Shown: positions 1 through 8,735 of the stretch, in pieces
How positions within the stretch are numbered: the first letter of the stretch is position 1
Layout of the letters: each line of letters begins with the position of its first letter
NCBI GenBank assembly: GCA_900548905.1
Contig: URMK01000010.1
Coordinates: 62,001-126,000 of the forward strand
DNA from: an uncultured Lachnospiraceae bacterium
GTDB taxonomy: Bacteria; Bacillota; Clostridia; Lachnospirales; Lachnospiraceae
DNA length: 64,000 nt
Reading direction: 5' to 3'
Translations under genes and position numbers: made by a program
Notes under the pieces: generated by a model
Databases searched by the model: none
The model's input: only the letters and a program-made list of their open reading frames with translations
What the model was told of the DNA's origin: nothing

Positions 1-336
1 GGGCCGGATCAGCAGCGCCTGGAAAAGCTGCTGGATTTCCTGCGTCACCGTATTGTTGTTAACCGGAAGAAGGCTGATGATTTCTTCCAGTAAAGTGATG
101 TTTTTCAGATAATTTACAGTCACATCCGGATCCTTCAGAAGATTCATCAGCGTAGCCGCGCCCGCGTCCTTCTGGTAAATGTTATGCTGGGACAGCAGGG
201 AGCTGCTGTCGGGGTTTTTGGCAATGTGGCTGATTTCCTGCAAATCAAAGGGGATGGAGGGATCGGTAACATTTTTATTCTGTTGGACGATATTCTTGCC
301 GATTACCGGAGACGTCACTTTCAAGATGTCAGCCAT
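1..336 (-). CDS. Conserved flagellar-locus hypothetical protein, 3' end outside the window
   Basis: The reading frame starts at an ATG on the minus strand at 336 and stays open for 112 codons to the window edge, so the C-terminus is missing. An AAGGAAA ribosome binding site lies a few bases upstream. The protein begins MADILKVTSPVIGKN and later has a Leu-rich stretch (YLKNITLLEEIISLLPVNNN). It has no signal peptide and no membrane segment. From memory, similar proteins of unknown function occur at the end of lachnospiraceal flagellar operons. It is the last visible gene of the operon, 29 bases after the FapA-like tail. I cannot assign a function; codon use matches its neighbours. Confidence 0.7.
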   Translation of the reverse strand, partial: MADILKVTSPVIGKNIVQQNKNVTDPSIPFDLQEISHIAKNPDSSSLLSQHNIYQKDAGAATLMNLLKDPDVTVNYLKNITLLEEIISLLPVNNNTVTQEIQQLFQALLIRP

Positions 337-365
337 AATTTCCTTTTCCCTTCCTTTTGTATCTG

Positions 366-608
366 TCAGCGCATACCCTTACGGATTTCTCCGTCCAGAT
401 AGTAATAGCTCACGCTGTCCTCCTTATCCGCTATTACCAGTCGGGAATCCCCGATACATATTACCGTCCCGGGATAAACCTCATCTGCCAGCAGACGGGT
501 TCTTCCCACCTCACGGATTTGTTTCGCCAATTGTGCCGCTTTGCTTTGCAGCTGGCGCTGCTTTAATTTTCCCACCGAAGCCTCCAGATTCAGCCCGTTC
601 AGTCTTTG
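366..608 (-). pseudogene. Detached C-terminus of the FapA-like gene, in frame after an amber codon
   Basis: These codons continue the frame of the FapA-like gene directly after its TAG at 611-609, with no shift. The translation begins QRLNGLNLEASVGKLKQ and ends in a TGA at 366-368. The middle holds a coiled-coil-like stretch and the motif DEVYPGTVICIGD, which fits the usual FapA C-terminal signature (a yPGv.I.Ig pattern). A CAG to TAG change in a run of Gln codons would explain the break. A GTG at 575 could restart translation, but I see no convincing ribosome binding site before it. Either the gene has a nonsense mutation or the amber codon is read through. Confidence 0.65.
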
Positions 609-2078
609 CTACTGGGCGGGTGTCAGGCCCATACGGTTCTGTTTTTCGGTAAGCCAGGCCGTATTTTTACGGTTTTCTTCCTGCTGCAGGGTTATTTCCC
701 GTATTTCCTCCGCTGTTTTTTCGGCTTCCGCAATCAGCTGCGGAGTGGCTCCCAGCGTGACGGAGGTGGTGATATGGCTGACGGCTCCCACAGCTTTTAC
801 ATTCATTTCGTTATAGACGGAACAGCTTCCTCCGATAAAAGCGCCTCTGCGTCCCACCAGAGTCAGGTTATTCTCGCAGGATACCTGAGAGTTGATGATG
901 TATTCCGCCTGGATGTTTTTACCGGCATGGATGGTACAGTCCTCCAGGAATTTAGCGGTAATGTCCCCTCCCGATTCCAGAATGCCGCAATGCATGCCCC
1001 GCATCCCCTTCTGAAGCTGGATATCCCCGCCTGCGATGAGGGCGGCCCCTTCCACCATGCCCATGACTGTTATATTGCCTTTGGCCCGTACTTCATAGCC
1101 TTCAAACACATCTCCCTGGATAAATACACTTCCGCTGAAATTGATATTTCCCACGGAATTATCCACGTTTTGGGCCACCTCAAATACCTTTTCCACATGG
1201 AAACGTCCGCTGCGGAAGGTAAGGTTGCCTTCACAGGCCGCCACGAGCCGGGTTCCGTCTTCATTATAGGTAATATTCCTTCCCTGTGGGATGGCGGGCA
1301 TCATCCCCTGACTGCCGCGGACCGGCTGTCCGAACACATTCATGCCGTCCTCCGGATCCGTGGGCCGGGTGATCTGGCAGACCACATCGCCCTCTTTCAC
1401 GTTATGGATCAGGTTCATATTTTTAAAATCAATGCCTCCGTTTTGTTTGGTGGCATATTTCAGTTGTACCTGCCTCGGGAAAAAATCCTTGATTTTCCCG
1501 CTGCTCCCATCCTTTGCAGGCTTTCCCTGCGCAATGACAAACATCTGCCGGTAGCGTTTATTCCCGACGATATCCCGGATTTTGTCCTCGTCAACGCCAT
1601 AGATGATATGTCTGTCCGCAAGGGCTTTGCGGAGGGCCTGTTCCGTAATATCCGCCCCGCCCCCTTCCGGCTCCCACACCATCAGCATGGCTTCCATTTT
1701 GTCCGCCGATACATTCAGCTCCAGAGAAGCATCCCTGGCAACAGCGGTTTCCTCCTCCGGTTCGGAACCGGCCTCTTCTTCCGGCATCAGTTCTCCTCCG
1801 CGGCTTCTGGCATCCAGCTCTCTCTGCTTTTCCAGCTCCGCTTCATTCCAATCCTCCACGGTTTCAATCAGAGTCTCCTTTTTGGGCAGGATGCCGGCTC
1901 CGTTCTCCGTATGGCCGGCGCCGGTGCTCTCCCCTCCGGCTTCCTCTCCCGCATACAGCTTATCGTATTCCTTTTTTTCCTGACCCTCATCGGCACCGAG
2001 GGGCGTATCCTGTGTATCTGCCCCTTCTTCCCCAAGGTATTTCATGAGCAGATTATAAAGCAGACTTTTTTCCTTCAT
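609..2078 (-). CDS. FapA-family (DUF342) protein, truncated by an in-frame TAG
   Basis: FapA/DUF342 proteins are polymer-like beta-helix proteins often coded next to motility genes; their biochemical role is not settled. Residues 1 to about 110 are acidic and of low complexity. The middle has repeated Gly- and Ile-rich beta-helix turns (for example GNITVMGMVEGAALIAGGDIQL). A coiled coil follows at about 445-489. The start is an ATG with AGGAGA six bases upstream. The frame stops at TAG (611-609), just before the conserved C-terminal piece, which continues in the same frame to 366. The intact protein would have about 570 residues. It lies downstream of flgG in the operon. Confidence 0.75.
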   Translation of the reverse strand: MKEKSLLYNLLMKYLGEEGADTQDTPLGADEGQEKKEYDKLYAGEEAGGESTGAGHTENGAGILPKKETLIETVEDWNEAELEKQRELDARSRGGELMPEEEAGSEPEEETAVARDASLELNVSADKMEAMLMVWEPEGGGADITEQALRKALADRHIIYGVDEDKIRDIVGNKRYRQMFVIAQGKPAKDGSSGKIKDFFPRQVQLKYATKQNGGIDFKNMNLIHNVKEGDVVCQITRPTDPEDGMNVFGQPVRGSQGMMPAIPQGRNITYNEDGTRLVAACEGNLTFRSGRFHVEKVFEVAQNVDNSVGNINFSGSVFIQGDVFEGYEVRAKGNITVMGMVEGAALIAGGDIQLQKGMRGMHCGILESGGDITAKFLEDCTIHAGKNIQAEYIINSQVSCENNLTLVGRRGAFIGGSCSVYNEMNVKAVGAVSHITTSVTLGATPQLIAEAEKTAEEIREITLQQEENRKNTAWLTEKQNRMGLTPAQ

Positions 2079-2132
2079 GGGGACTCTCCTTTACCGGTTC
2101 ATGTGCCTGTATACCCGCCTCTTTTGTGGCTC

Positions 2133-2900
2133 TTACCGCAGATTATTGATGATTTCTTCGATTTGGTCTGCGGTCGTCACAATCCGCCCGTTCAGCTGGA
2201 ACGCCCGCTGGGCCTCAATGACGTTCACCATTTCCGAGGAAAGCTCTGTACCCGACAGCTCCAGCGCTCCGGATACAATACGGTTCCCGGTGGTCTGCTC
2301 CGTCACCGCGGTCCACTGGCCGGAAAGCTCTCCGGTACGGTATCTGTTATTACCCATATGCACTAGGCCCTCCGGATTATCACAGGTATACAAGCCTATT
2401 TTTTTTCCAAGGCCTTCCAGATCCGGCAGATTGGTGTCCTGTTCCCTGCCATCTTTATCCGTTACTTTTTTGGTGGTCAGCGGGATCCGTTTCCCTTCCC
2501 CGTCCAGCACAAAATATCCATCCCTTGTGGTCAGGAAATCACCTTCCTCCGATACGGAGATTTTGAAAGATCCGTCTCTCGTATACAAGGGCTGTCCTCC
2601 GCCGTTTCCGTTCTCCACAGCAAAGAAGCCGTCCCCCGTAACGGCGAAATCCAGGGGCTGTCCGCTCCGTTCAAAGGCTCCCTGTACAAAAACCGGCTGG
2701 ACGCCGCTCATTTTAACACCGTGTCCAATAAGAAGTTCTCCCGATTTTACATCCATCTGGGTATAAAGCAGATCCTGGAAGGCTCCCCTCTCCGCCTTAT
2801 AGCCTGTTGTATTCACATTCGCCATATTGTTGGCGGTGATATCCAGCTCTGACTGAAAGGTCCGCATGCCGGATACCGCCGTATAAAATGCTGTATTCAT
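2133..2900 (-). CDS. flgG: Flagellar basal-body distal rod protein FlgG
   Basis: FlgG builds the distal rod that connects the basal body to the hook. The 255-residue protein starts with the rod/hook signature (SGMRTFQSELDITANNMANVNTTGYK). It ends with the matching C-terminal helix (ELSSEMVNVIEAQRAFQLNGRIV), which packs with the N-terminal helix in the rod. The middle has the FlgE/F/G beta domain (FAVTGDGFFAVE). There is no cleavable signal, as expected for export through the flagellar type III apparatus. The start has AGGAG five bases upstream. It lies 32 bases after the paralogous rod gene. FlgF and FlgG are hard to tell apart; the order here favours FlgG for this copy. Confidence 0.88.
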   Translation of the reverse strand: MNTAFYTAVSGMRTFQSELDITANNMANVNTTGYKAERGAFQDLLYTQMDVKSGELLIGHGVKMSGVQPVFVQGAFERSGQPLDFAVTGDGFFAVENGNGGGQPLYTRDGSFKISVSEEGDFLTTRDGYFVLDGEGKRIPLTTKKVTDKDGREQDTNLPDLEGLGKKIGLYTCDNPEGLVHMGNNRYRTGELSGQWTAVTEQTTGNRIVSGALELSGTELSSEMVNVIEAQRAFQLNGRIVTTADQIEEIINNLR

Positions 2901-2932
2901 TACTACTCCTATCCGTGCGCTTTTGCGCTTCT

Positions 2933-3667
2933 TTAAAGCTTTCCTATTTCCGAAGCCGTTTTCTGGTTCATCTGATCGATGATGGTCAGCGCCTTGCTGC
3001 AGGATTGGAACGCACGCTGGATTTCCATGGTCCTGGTCATCTCCGCGCTCAAATCCACGTTGGATCCTTCCAGGCTTCCCTGGATAACGGATGACGCCGC
3101 AGGAGTAAGCTGTGCTTCCCCGGCTGCGAACATCCCATTTTCATAGAACCGGAGCTTTTCGGAGGCATCCGGCACTACAATCCGGAGTTTTCCCAGCACA
3201 TCGCCTTTTTCGCTGCGGACAGTCCCCTGTTCGTCTACCTGAAAGCCGTCTTCCGGCCGGATGGGTCCGTTTTCCCCCATCAGCCTTCCGATTCCGTTCA
3301 GGCTCAGATACCCTTCCGCATCCATGCGGAAATTCCCGTTCCGGGTCAGGTATTCTCCGTTTTCTCCCTGAAGGACAAAATAGCCGTCTCCCCCAAGGGC
3401 CAGATCATATGCTCCGCCTGTTTGTGTAAACTCTCCGGGCGCGAAAGAAAACGCCTGATCGGCCGCTGCCGTCAGGATCGCTCCGCTTCCCATAACGGTG
3501 CTTTTTCCCCCCTGCACCCGCAGAAGTTCTTCCTCAAAGGTGGTTTTAACCAGCCTTTGTTCCCGGTAACCGGGTGTCTTAACATTTGCCATATTATTGG
3601 CGTTCAGGTTCAATGCCCTCTGGTTGGTGAGCACGCCTGATGCCGCCGTATAAAAACCCGAAAACAT
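2933..3667 (-). CDS. flgF: Flagellar rod protein, FlgF/FlgG family
   Basis: This is a proximal-rod protein and paralogue of the next gene. The chosen start is the ATG at 3667, with AGGAGGAAACC directly upstream. A longer frame reaches back to 3787 but overlaps the sigma factor gene and adds 40 residues unlike the family. The 244-residue product has the N-terminal rod signature (SGVLTNQRALNLNANNMANVKTPGYR), the core LALGGDGYFVLQ and the C-terminal helix DLSAEMTRTMEIQRAFQSCSK split by the usual short linker. FlgF is the best name by position, but FlgG-like naming is possible. It is preceded by the sigma-28 gene at a distance of 10 bases. Confidence 0.85.
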   Translation of the reverse strand: MFSGFYTAASGVLTNQRALNLNANNMANVKTPGYREQRLVKTTFEEELLRVQGGKSTVMGSGAILTAAADQAFSFAPGEFTQTGGAYDLALGGDGYFVLQGENGEYLTRNGNFRMDAEGYLSLNGIGRLMGENGPIRPEDGFQVDEQGTVRSEKGDVLGKLRIVVPDASEKLRFYENGMFAAGEAQLTPAASSVIQGSLEGSNVDLSAEMTRTMEIQRAFQSCSKALTIIDQMNQKTASEIGKL

Positions 3668-3677
3668 AGGTTTCCTC

Positions 3678-4451
3678 CTATCCTTCCATATATTCCCGCA
3701 GGCTGTCCCTGAGTTTTTTGACAGCCTTGGTATGGATTTGGCACACACGGGATTCCACCACATCCAGAATCCGTGCGATATCCGCATATTTCAGTTCCTC
3801 ATAGTAATAAAGGGTAATGACCAGCCGCTCTTTTTCCGTAAGGGCTTCCACGGCCCGGGCCAGTACTTCCGTAAGCTCCTGTCTGCAGAAGCTTTCCTCC
3901 GGACGCAGGGAGGTATCCGGACTTTCCGGTTCCATCCGGCTGACATTCTCCTGCGCATCCTGCATCAATCCTTCAAAGGAAAGGATGGAAGCCCGGTTCA
4001 TATATTGCAGGTGGCTCTCTATCTTTTCCGGCAAAATACCCATATAAGCGGCCACTTCCGCCACCTGAGGTTCCCTCATTTTCTCATGGGCAAGCTGCTG
4101 GAAGGCTTCGTCGATACGCCTCTGCAGGGAACGCGCCCGATGAGGCACCCAGTCCTGGCTGCGGACAAAATCGATCAGGGAGCCCCGTATACGCAGGAAC
4201 GCGAAGGTTTCAAAACGCGCCCCTTTCGAATCATCATATCGTTCCAGACAGTCCATCAGGGCAAGCATTCCCTGGTTCACCAGGTCTTCCTCCTGTGCAT
4301 AGCCGGACGCCATGCCCCTCATCTGTACTGCGGCGGAACGTACGAGATTACTATATTTAATAATAAGCTTTTCTCTCAGCTCAGGGCTGCCGGTCTGCTG
4401 GTATTCTTTCAGCATTTGGGCCTCCCTGTTTTCCGTCAACTCCGCCAACAT
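3678..4451 (-). CDS. fliA: RNA polymerase sigma factor for flagellar genes (sigma-28, FliA/SigD/WhiG type)
   Basis: Sigma-28 directs transcription of late flagellar genes such as flagellin. The 257-residue protein has region 2 at about residues 25-95 (LIIKYSNLVRSAAVQM, then EDLVNQGMLALMDCLERYD). Region 3 lies near WVPHRARSLQRR. Region 4, a helix-turn-helix, lies at about 200-250 (LTEKERLVITLYYYEELKYADIARIL). The length fits the family. It follows flhA by 11 bases in the operon. No anti-sigma factor gene (flgM) is visible near it. Confidence 0.92.
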   Translation of the reverse strand: MLAELTENREAQMLKEYQQTGSPELREKLIIKYSNLVRSAAVQMRGMASGYAQEEDLVNQGMLALMDCLERYDDSKGARFETFAFLRIRGSLIDFVRSQDWVPHRARSLQRRIDEAFQQLAHEKMREPQVAEVAAYMGILPEKIESHLQYMNRASILSFEGLMQDAQENVSRMEPESPDTSLRPEESFCRQELTEVLARAVEALTEKERLVITLYYYEELKYADIARILDVVESRVCQIHTKAVKKLRDSLREYMEG

Positions 4452-4462
4452 AGCTATCCTTT

Positions 4463-6511
4463 CTACGGCAGGGCAATATTACCCAGCGCCTGAATCTGAA
4501 TATTATTATCAATCTCACTGAATGAAAGTACCGTCACATCAGGGTAAAACTGGTCAATCAGCTTTTTAAAATAAAGGCGCACCACGGGTGAGGTCAGTAC
4601 GATAGGCACATTGACCAAATCTTTAATTTTATTGATTTCCCCTGTGGACGCGGTGATAATGCTTTGTATGGAGGAAGGATCCAGGGCCAGATAAGAACCG
4701 GTATCCGTCTTTTTCACAGACGACATGAGCATGTTCTCTATTTTTTCATCCAGGCTTATCACTTTCATCTGCCCCGCTTCGGAAAAGCGGTGGGAAATGG
4801 TCCGTTTCAGAGCCTGGCGTACATATTCCGTAAGCATGTCCGTATCCTTGATCTGTTTACCATAGTCGCCCACCGTCTCAATAATGGTTTCCATATCCCG
4901 GATGGGAATGGATTCCCTGAGCAGGTTAGCCAGAACCTTCTGCAGCCCGCCCGGGCTGATAATGCCGGGAACGGTGTCCTCCACAATACTGCTGTTGGTC
5001 TTTTTCAGGTTTTCCAGCAGATTATTGACCTCCTGCCGGTTGAGCAATTCGTAAAGATGCTCCTTGATGACCTCCGAAAGATGGGTGATGACCACAGAAG
5101 CGGGATCGATCAGGGTATAACCTGCCATTTCCGCCTGGATTTTCCGATCCTCGCTAATCCATTTCGCCGGGATATGGAAGGCCGGATCAATGGTATCGAT
5201 TCCGGGAATCTCATCCGCATCGGGTCCGGGAGAAAGGGCCAGGAAATGATCCATGAGGATATCCCCTCTTGCCACCTCTTCTCCTTTTAAAAGGATGCTG
5301 TACTGGTTCGGATTAAGCTGGCCGCTGTCCTTAATGCGGACAGACGGAATGACGAACCCCATTTCCAGTGCCATCTGCTTACGGAACATGACCACACGAT
5401 CAATGAAATTGCCGCCGCTGCTCTCATCCGCAAGGGGGATAAGGCTGTATCCGAATTCCATCTCTATCTGTTCCACATTCAAAAGGCCGTAAATATTGTC
5501 TATATTTTTATAAAAAGAAGCTTCGCTCGTAACTTCCGCCTCCACAAGACCGGGCACGGATTCTTCCACGATATTTTTCTGCTTTCTTAGCAGGTAATAA
5601 CCTCCCGCCATAAGGACGGCAGAGGTGCAAAGGATCTGGAACACCGGGAAACCGGGTATCAGGCACAGGCATGCCGCTGCCGCACCCGCCATCATGATCA
5701 CGCGGGGCTGGGCAAGAAACTGTCTGGTCACATCCTCGCTGAGACTGTTCTCCGAAGCGGAACGGGTAACGATCATACCGGTGGCTACTGAAATAAGCAG
5801 CGCCGGGATCTGGGATACCAGGCCGTCACCGATAGTTGATGTGGTGTAAATCTGCATGATTTCAGTGATACTTCCCTGATTGTTCATGGTTCCCACCAGA
5901 ACGCCGCCTATAAAATTAATAAGCGTAATGATAATAGAGATGATGGCATCCCCTTTTACAAACTTCGTGGCACCGTCCATAGATCCGAAGAAATCCGCTT
6001 CCCTCTGTACCTTGGCCCTGCGTATTCTGGCTTGCTGTTCGTCAATCAGGCCGGTATTTAAGTCCGCATCAATTGCCATCTGCTTCCCCGGCATGGCGTC
6101 CAGGGTAAAACGTGCCGCAACCTCCGCCACACGTTCGGAGCCTTTGGTAATGACAATGAACTGTACCAGGACGATAATCAGGAAAATAATAAACCCGATA
6201 ACCGCATTTCCCCGGATTACAAATTCTCCGAAGGTCTTTACCACCTGCCCCGCATATCCGTTGTCAAACAGAATCTTACGGGTGGAGGAGATATTGAGCC
6301 CCAGCCGGAAAAGAGTTGTAATCAAAAGAATCGACGGAAATACGGAAAATTCCAGGGTTTCCCTGATATACATTGCCATACACAGTATCATCAGTGACAA
6401 AGTGATATTCAATATGAAGAAAAAATCAAGCAAAAAGGTGGGAAGAGGAATCAGGATCAGGAAAACAATTCCGATAACTCCCGCTGTCACCACAATATTA
6501 TATCGTTTCAA
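4463..6511 (-). CDS. flhA: Flagellar biosynthesis protein FlhA
   Basis: FlhA is the large gate of the flagellar type III export apparatus. The 682-residue protein has about eight hydrophobic segments in residues 1-320. They include the conserved family stretch LFRLGLNISSTRKIL and the loop MPGKQMAIDADLNTGLIDE. The soluble cytoplasmic domain follows from about 330 to the end. Translation starts with TTG at 6511, one base after the stop of the FliN/FliY gene. A GGTGAT-like site lies inside that gene, so coupling is likely. In related genomes fliP, fliQ, fliR and flhB usually stand just upstream of flhA; none is present here, although they are needed for the same export gate. Confidence 0.93.
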   Translation of the reverse strand: MKRYNIVVTAGVIGIVFLILIPLPTFLLDFFFILNITLSLMILCMAMYIRETLEFSVFPSILLITTLFRLGLNISSTRKILFDNGYAGQVVKTFGEFVIRGNAVIGFIIFLIIVLVQFIVITKGSERVAEVAARFTLDAMPGKQMAIDADLNTGLIDEQQARIRRAKVQREADFFGSMDGATKFVKGDAIISIIITLINFIGGVLVGTMNNQGSITEIMQIYTTSTIGDGLVSQIPALLISVATGMIVTRSASENSLSEDVTRQFLAQPRVIMMAGAAAACLCLIPGFPVFQILCTSAVLMAGGYYLLRKQKNIVEESVPGLVEAEVTSEASFYKNIDNIYGLLNVEQIEMEFGYSLIPLADESSGGNFIDRVVMFRKQMALEMGFVIPSVRIKDSGQLNPNQYSILLKGEEVARGDILMDHFLALSPGPDADEIPGIDTIDPAFHIPAKWISEDRKIQAEMAGYTLIDPASVVITHLSEVIKEHLYELLNRQEVNNLLENLKKTNSSIVEDTVPGIISPGGLQKVLANLLRESIPIRDMETIIETVGDYGKQIKDTDMLTEYVRQALKRTISHRFSEAGQMKVISLDEKIENMLMSSVKKTDTGSYLALDPSSIQSIITASTGEINKIKDLVNVPIVLTSPVVRLYFKKLIDQFYPDVTVLSFSEIDNNIQIQALGNIALP

Positions 6512-7543
6512 TTACAGATCACCATTTTCTATAATACTCTTGGTATTTACGATCTCGCTGATACGCACCCCGAAGTTATCATCGATGACTACCACTTCGC
6601 CCCGTGCGATCAACTGGCCGTTAACAATAATATCCACCGGTGCGTCAGCCTGTTTGTCCAGTTCCACTACCATTCCGTTATTAAAGCTCAGTATTTCTTT
6701 CAGCTTCCGCCTGGTTTTCCCGATTTCCACCGAAACATGAAGGGGGACATCCATTAAAAGCCCCAGGTTTCCCTGCGGGATGGAAGCAGTCTGCATTTGT
6801 GATGTACCCTGGTTTGCGATTTCGTTCTGCCGGTTTACCACAGGCAGAAGGGTATTGCCGTCATCCGTCAGGCTTTCCCTGATCTGGATACTGTTGCGCG
6901 CCTCTTCTTCCTGAACCGCCCGTTCCTCTTCCCGCTTCTTTTTAGCTGCTGCCTCCTGCATCAGGCTATCGGCAGCCGTTTCTGAGATGCACTCCATGAA
7001 CTCTGTTTCCAGCAGATCCCCTATGGTCATGCCATAACGGATTACCGTGGTTTTTGCGGCTGCATCGTCTCCCATAATTTCCCAGAGACGCTGTCCGCTG
7101 TCGGAAAGGGAAAGCTGGCAATCCGAGGAATCCATGGTATTCTCCAGATATCCTGCCAGCGATTTGGCGGCGCTGTGTACCATTTGGTTCATCAGTTCTC
7201 CCGCCGCACTCATAGCGACTTCGTCAAACGCAAAGTCCGGATCCGGAAGGTCGTCATTTCCCATCAGCTTATTCAGGAAAGCCTGTATGTCACGCTGCCT
7301 GAATATCATGACAATGGTGCCTGCCGCATTAGAGGTGAGGCAGCTCTTGGCGAACAGGGCCGGTTCCAGAATGCTGTATTCCACATCCTTAATCAATATT
7401 TCCGATGTTACGGGTTCCTTAATCTCTATCTTTGTCTTAAGCATGGCAGAGATGGATTCCCCTGCCGCTTTTCCATATTGTTCCATCAGCTTATCAAAGA
7501 TACTTTCCTCCGACATATACCGGATTTCCTGCTCTGCTGCCAT
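6512..7543 (-). CDS. fliY: Flagellar motor switch protein FliN/FliY
   Basis: FliN/FliY forms the lower C-ring, which sets rotation direction and binds export cargo. The 343-residue protein is longer than classic FliN. Residues 1 to about 200 resemble the CheC-like half of FliY (DEVAMSAAGELMNQMVHSA recalls the CheC E..N pattern). A charged coiled-coil linker (AAAKKKREEERAVQEEEA) follows at about 200-220. The SpoA/FliN domain lies at about 262-335 (LLMDVPLHVSVEIGKTRRKL, VVIDDNFGVRISEI). It is 5 bases downstream of motA. No separate fliM is present, so a partner for the switch must be coded elsewhere. FliN versus FliY naming is uncertain. Confidence 0.85.
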   Translation of the reverse strand: MAAEQEIRYMSEESIFDKLMEQYGKAAGESISAMLKTKIEIKEPVTSEILIKDVEYSILEPALFAKSCLTSNAAGTIVMIFRQRDIQAFLNKLMGNDDLPDPDFAFDEVAMSAAGELMNQMVHSAAKSLAGYLENTMDSSDCQLSLSDSGQRLWEIMGDDAAAKTTVIRYGMTIGDLLETEFMECISETAADSLMQEAAAKKKREEERAVQEEEARNSIQIRESLTDDGNTLLPVVNRQNEIANQGTSQMQTASIPQGNLGLLMDVPLHVSVEIGKTRRKLKEILSFNNGMVVELDKQADAPVDIIVNGQLIARGEVVVIDDNFGVRISEIVNTKSIIENGDL

Positions 7544-7548
7544 ATTGC

Positions 7549-8415
7549 CTAACTCCTTTTATCCTGATTATTCTTCTTTTTCCTGCCGAAGCGTCCGGGC
7601 TTCCTGCCTTCTTCCTGCGTCCCCTCTTCTTCCTCATTCACCCGTTTCATATGGGCCGGGAGAAGCTTGTAGAGCTTTTCTTCAATATATCTGGGATTCT
7701 CTCCCTCCTGGATAGCAATAACCCCCTCCATGACCAGCTGTTTACACAGAAATTCTTCTTCATGGCGGGCCTTCAGCTTGCTTGCCACCGGCAGACAGAC
7801 GACATTTGCCAGCAGAGAGCCGTATAACGTGGTGATAAGCGCCACCGCCATACCGCTTGCCAGCGCATTCACGTCCTGCATGTTCCCCAGCATCAGAATC
7901 AGTCCGATAAGCGTTCCGATCATACCGAAGGCCGGTGCGAATCCTGCCGCCTTTTCATAGAAGCTGCGATCCAGGGCATGACGTGCATCCAGCTGATCCA
8001 GCTCTGTTTCCATGGCCGTCTTTACCTTTTCCGAATCTACGGAATCCACCACCAGCATCAGGCTGTTGTGCAGGAACGGTTCATCAATTTCATTCAGCTT
8101 ATCCTCCAGGGACAGGAGTCCTTTCATCCTGGCTTCCGTTGCAAGCTCTACAATCTGCTGGATGGACTGCCTGGGATCAAACCGCTGGGGCCTGAAGATA
8201 ATCTGCATATGCTTTCCTATTTTTTTAAACGCGCTGGGGGGGAAGGAAAGCATCATGACGCCAATCGTTCCTCCTACCGTTATGGCAAGGCTTGGATAGT
8301 CCCAGAAAGCATGCAGATTTCCAAAAACAATCCGGGCGGTATCGGAATCAAACAGAATTCCGAACAGCACCATTCCAACTGCCAAAATCAAACCAATAAC
8401 CGACAAAAAGTCCAT
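7549..8415 (-). CDS. motA: Flagellar motor stator protein MotA
   Basis: MotA forms, with MotB, the ion-conducting stator that drives the flagellar rotor. The 288-residue product has the four expected membrane segments (about 1-20, 33-55, 150-175 and 185-210). It shows the MotA/PomA signature near FAPAFGMIGTLIGLILML. The cytoplasmic loop with charged residues lies at about 65-145. The C-terminal tail is strongly basic (GRKPGRFGRKKKNNQDKRS) and is longer than usual. The partner gene motB normally follows at once, but here the next gene, 5 bases away, is fliN/fliY. Confidence 0.92.
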   Translation of the reverse strand: MDFLSVIGLILAVGMVLFGILFDSDTARIVFGNLHAFWDYPSLAITVGGTIGVMMLSFPPSAFKKIGKHMQIIFRPQRFDPRQSIQQIVELATEARMKGLLSLEDKLNEIDEPFLHNSLMLVVDSVDSEKVKTAMETELDQLDARHALDRSFYEKAAGFAPAFGMIGTLIGLILMLGNMQDVNALASGMAVALITTLYGSLLANVVCLPVASKLKARHEEEFLCKQLVMEGVIAIQEGENPRYIEEKLYKLLPAHMKRVNEEEEGTQEEGRKPGRFGRKKKNNQDKRS

Positions 8416-8493
8416 AACCTGTTACATCCTTTTCTCTTTTGTTTCTTTCGGCGTAACTGTTTTGCTTTCTCACAGTTACCTTCCGGCCTCCTT

Positions 8494-8703
8494 TCAGGAG
8501 GGCCCTGCGCCGCCCAGCAGCTCACGGACGATACTCCTTCGTTCTTCCCGTATCCGTTCCACCACCTCATCCATTGTTTCCTTCACAATAAGATGCTTGC
8601 CGTTGGTGAGAAGGATTGTGGTATCCGGATTTTCGGAGACCATTTCTATTAAGTCGGGGTTCAGAACAAACCGTTCCCCGTTCAGTTTTCTTAGGAAAAT
8701 CAC
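8494..8703 (-). CDS. flbD: Flagellar FlbD/SwrD family protein
   Basis: This is a small 69-residue protein of the FlbD/SwrD family, called SwrD in Bacillus subtilis, where it boosts flagellar power. It shows the typical layout: MIFLRKLNGERFVLNPDLIE at the start, then DTTILLTNGKHLIVKET and a charged helix. It sits between flgE and motA, the usual position in Firmicutes. The last residues (ELLGGAGPS) are likely not conserved. Confidence 0.87.
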   Translation of the reverse strand: MIFLRKLNGERFVLNPDLIEMVSENPDTTILLTNGKHLIVKETMDEVVERIREERRSIVRELLGGAGPS

Positions 8704-8735
8704 GGATACCTTCTCCTTTTCTCATTCCGTCCTGT

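Noticed and set aside
606..2366. Open frame of 586 codons on the plus strand
   Set aside because: It lies opposite the FapA-like and flgG genes, has no family features, and follows from their GC-rich third positions. The minus-strand proteins are clearly recognisable.
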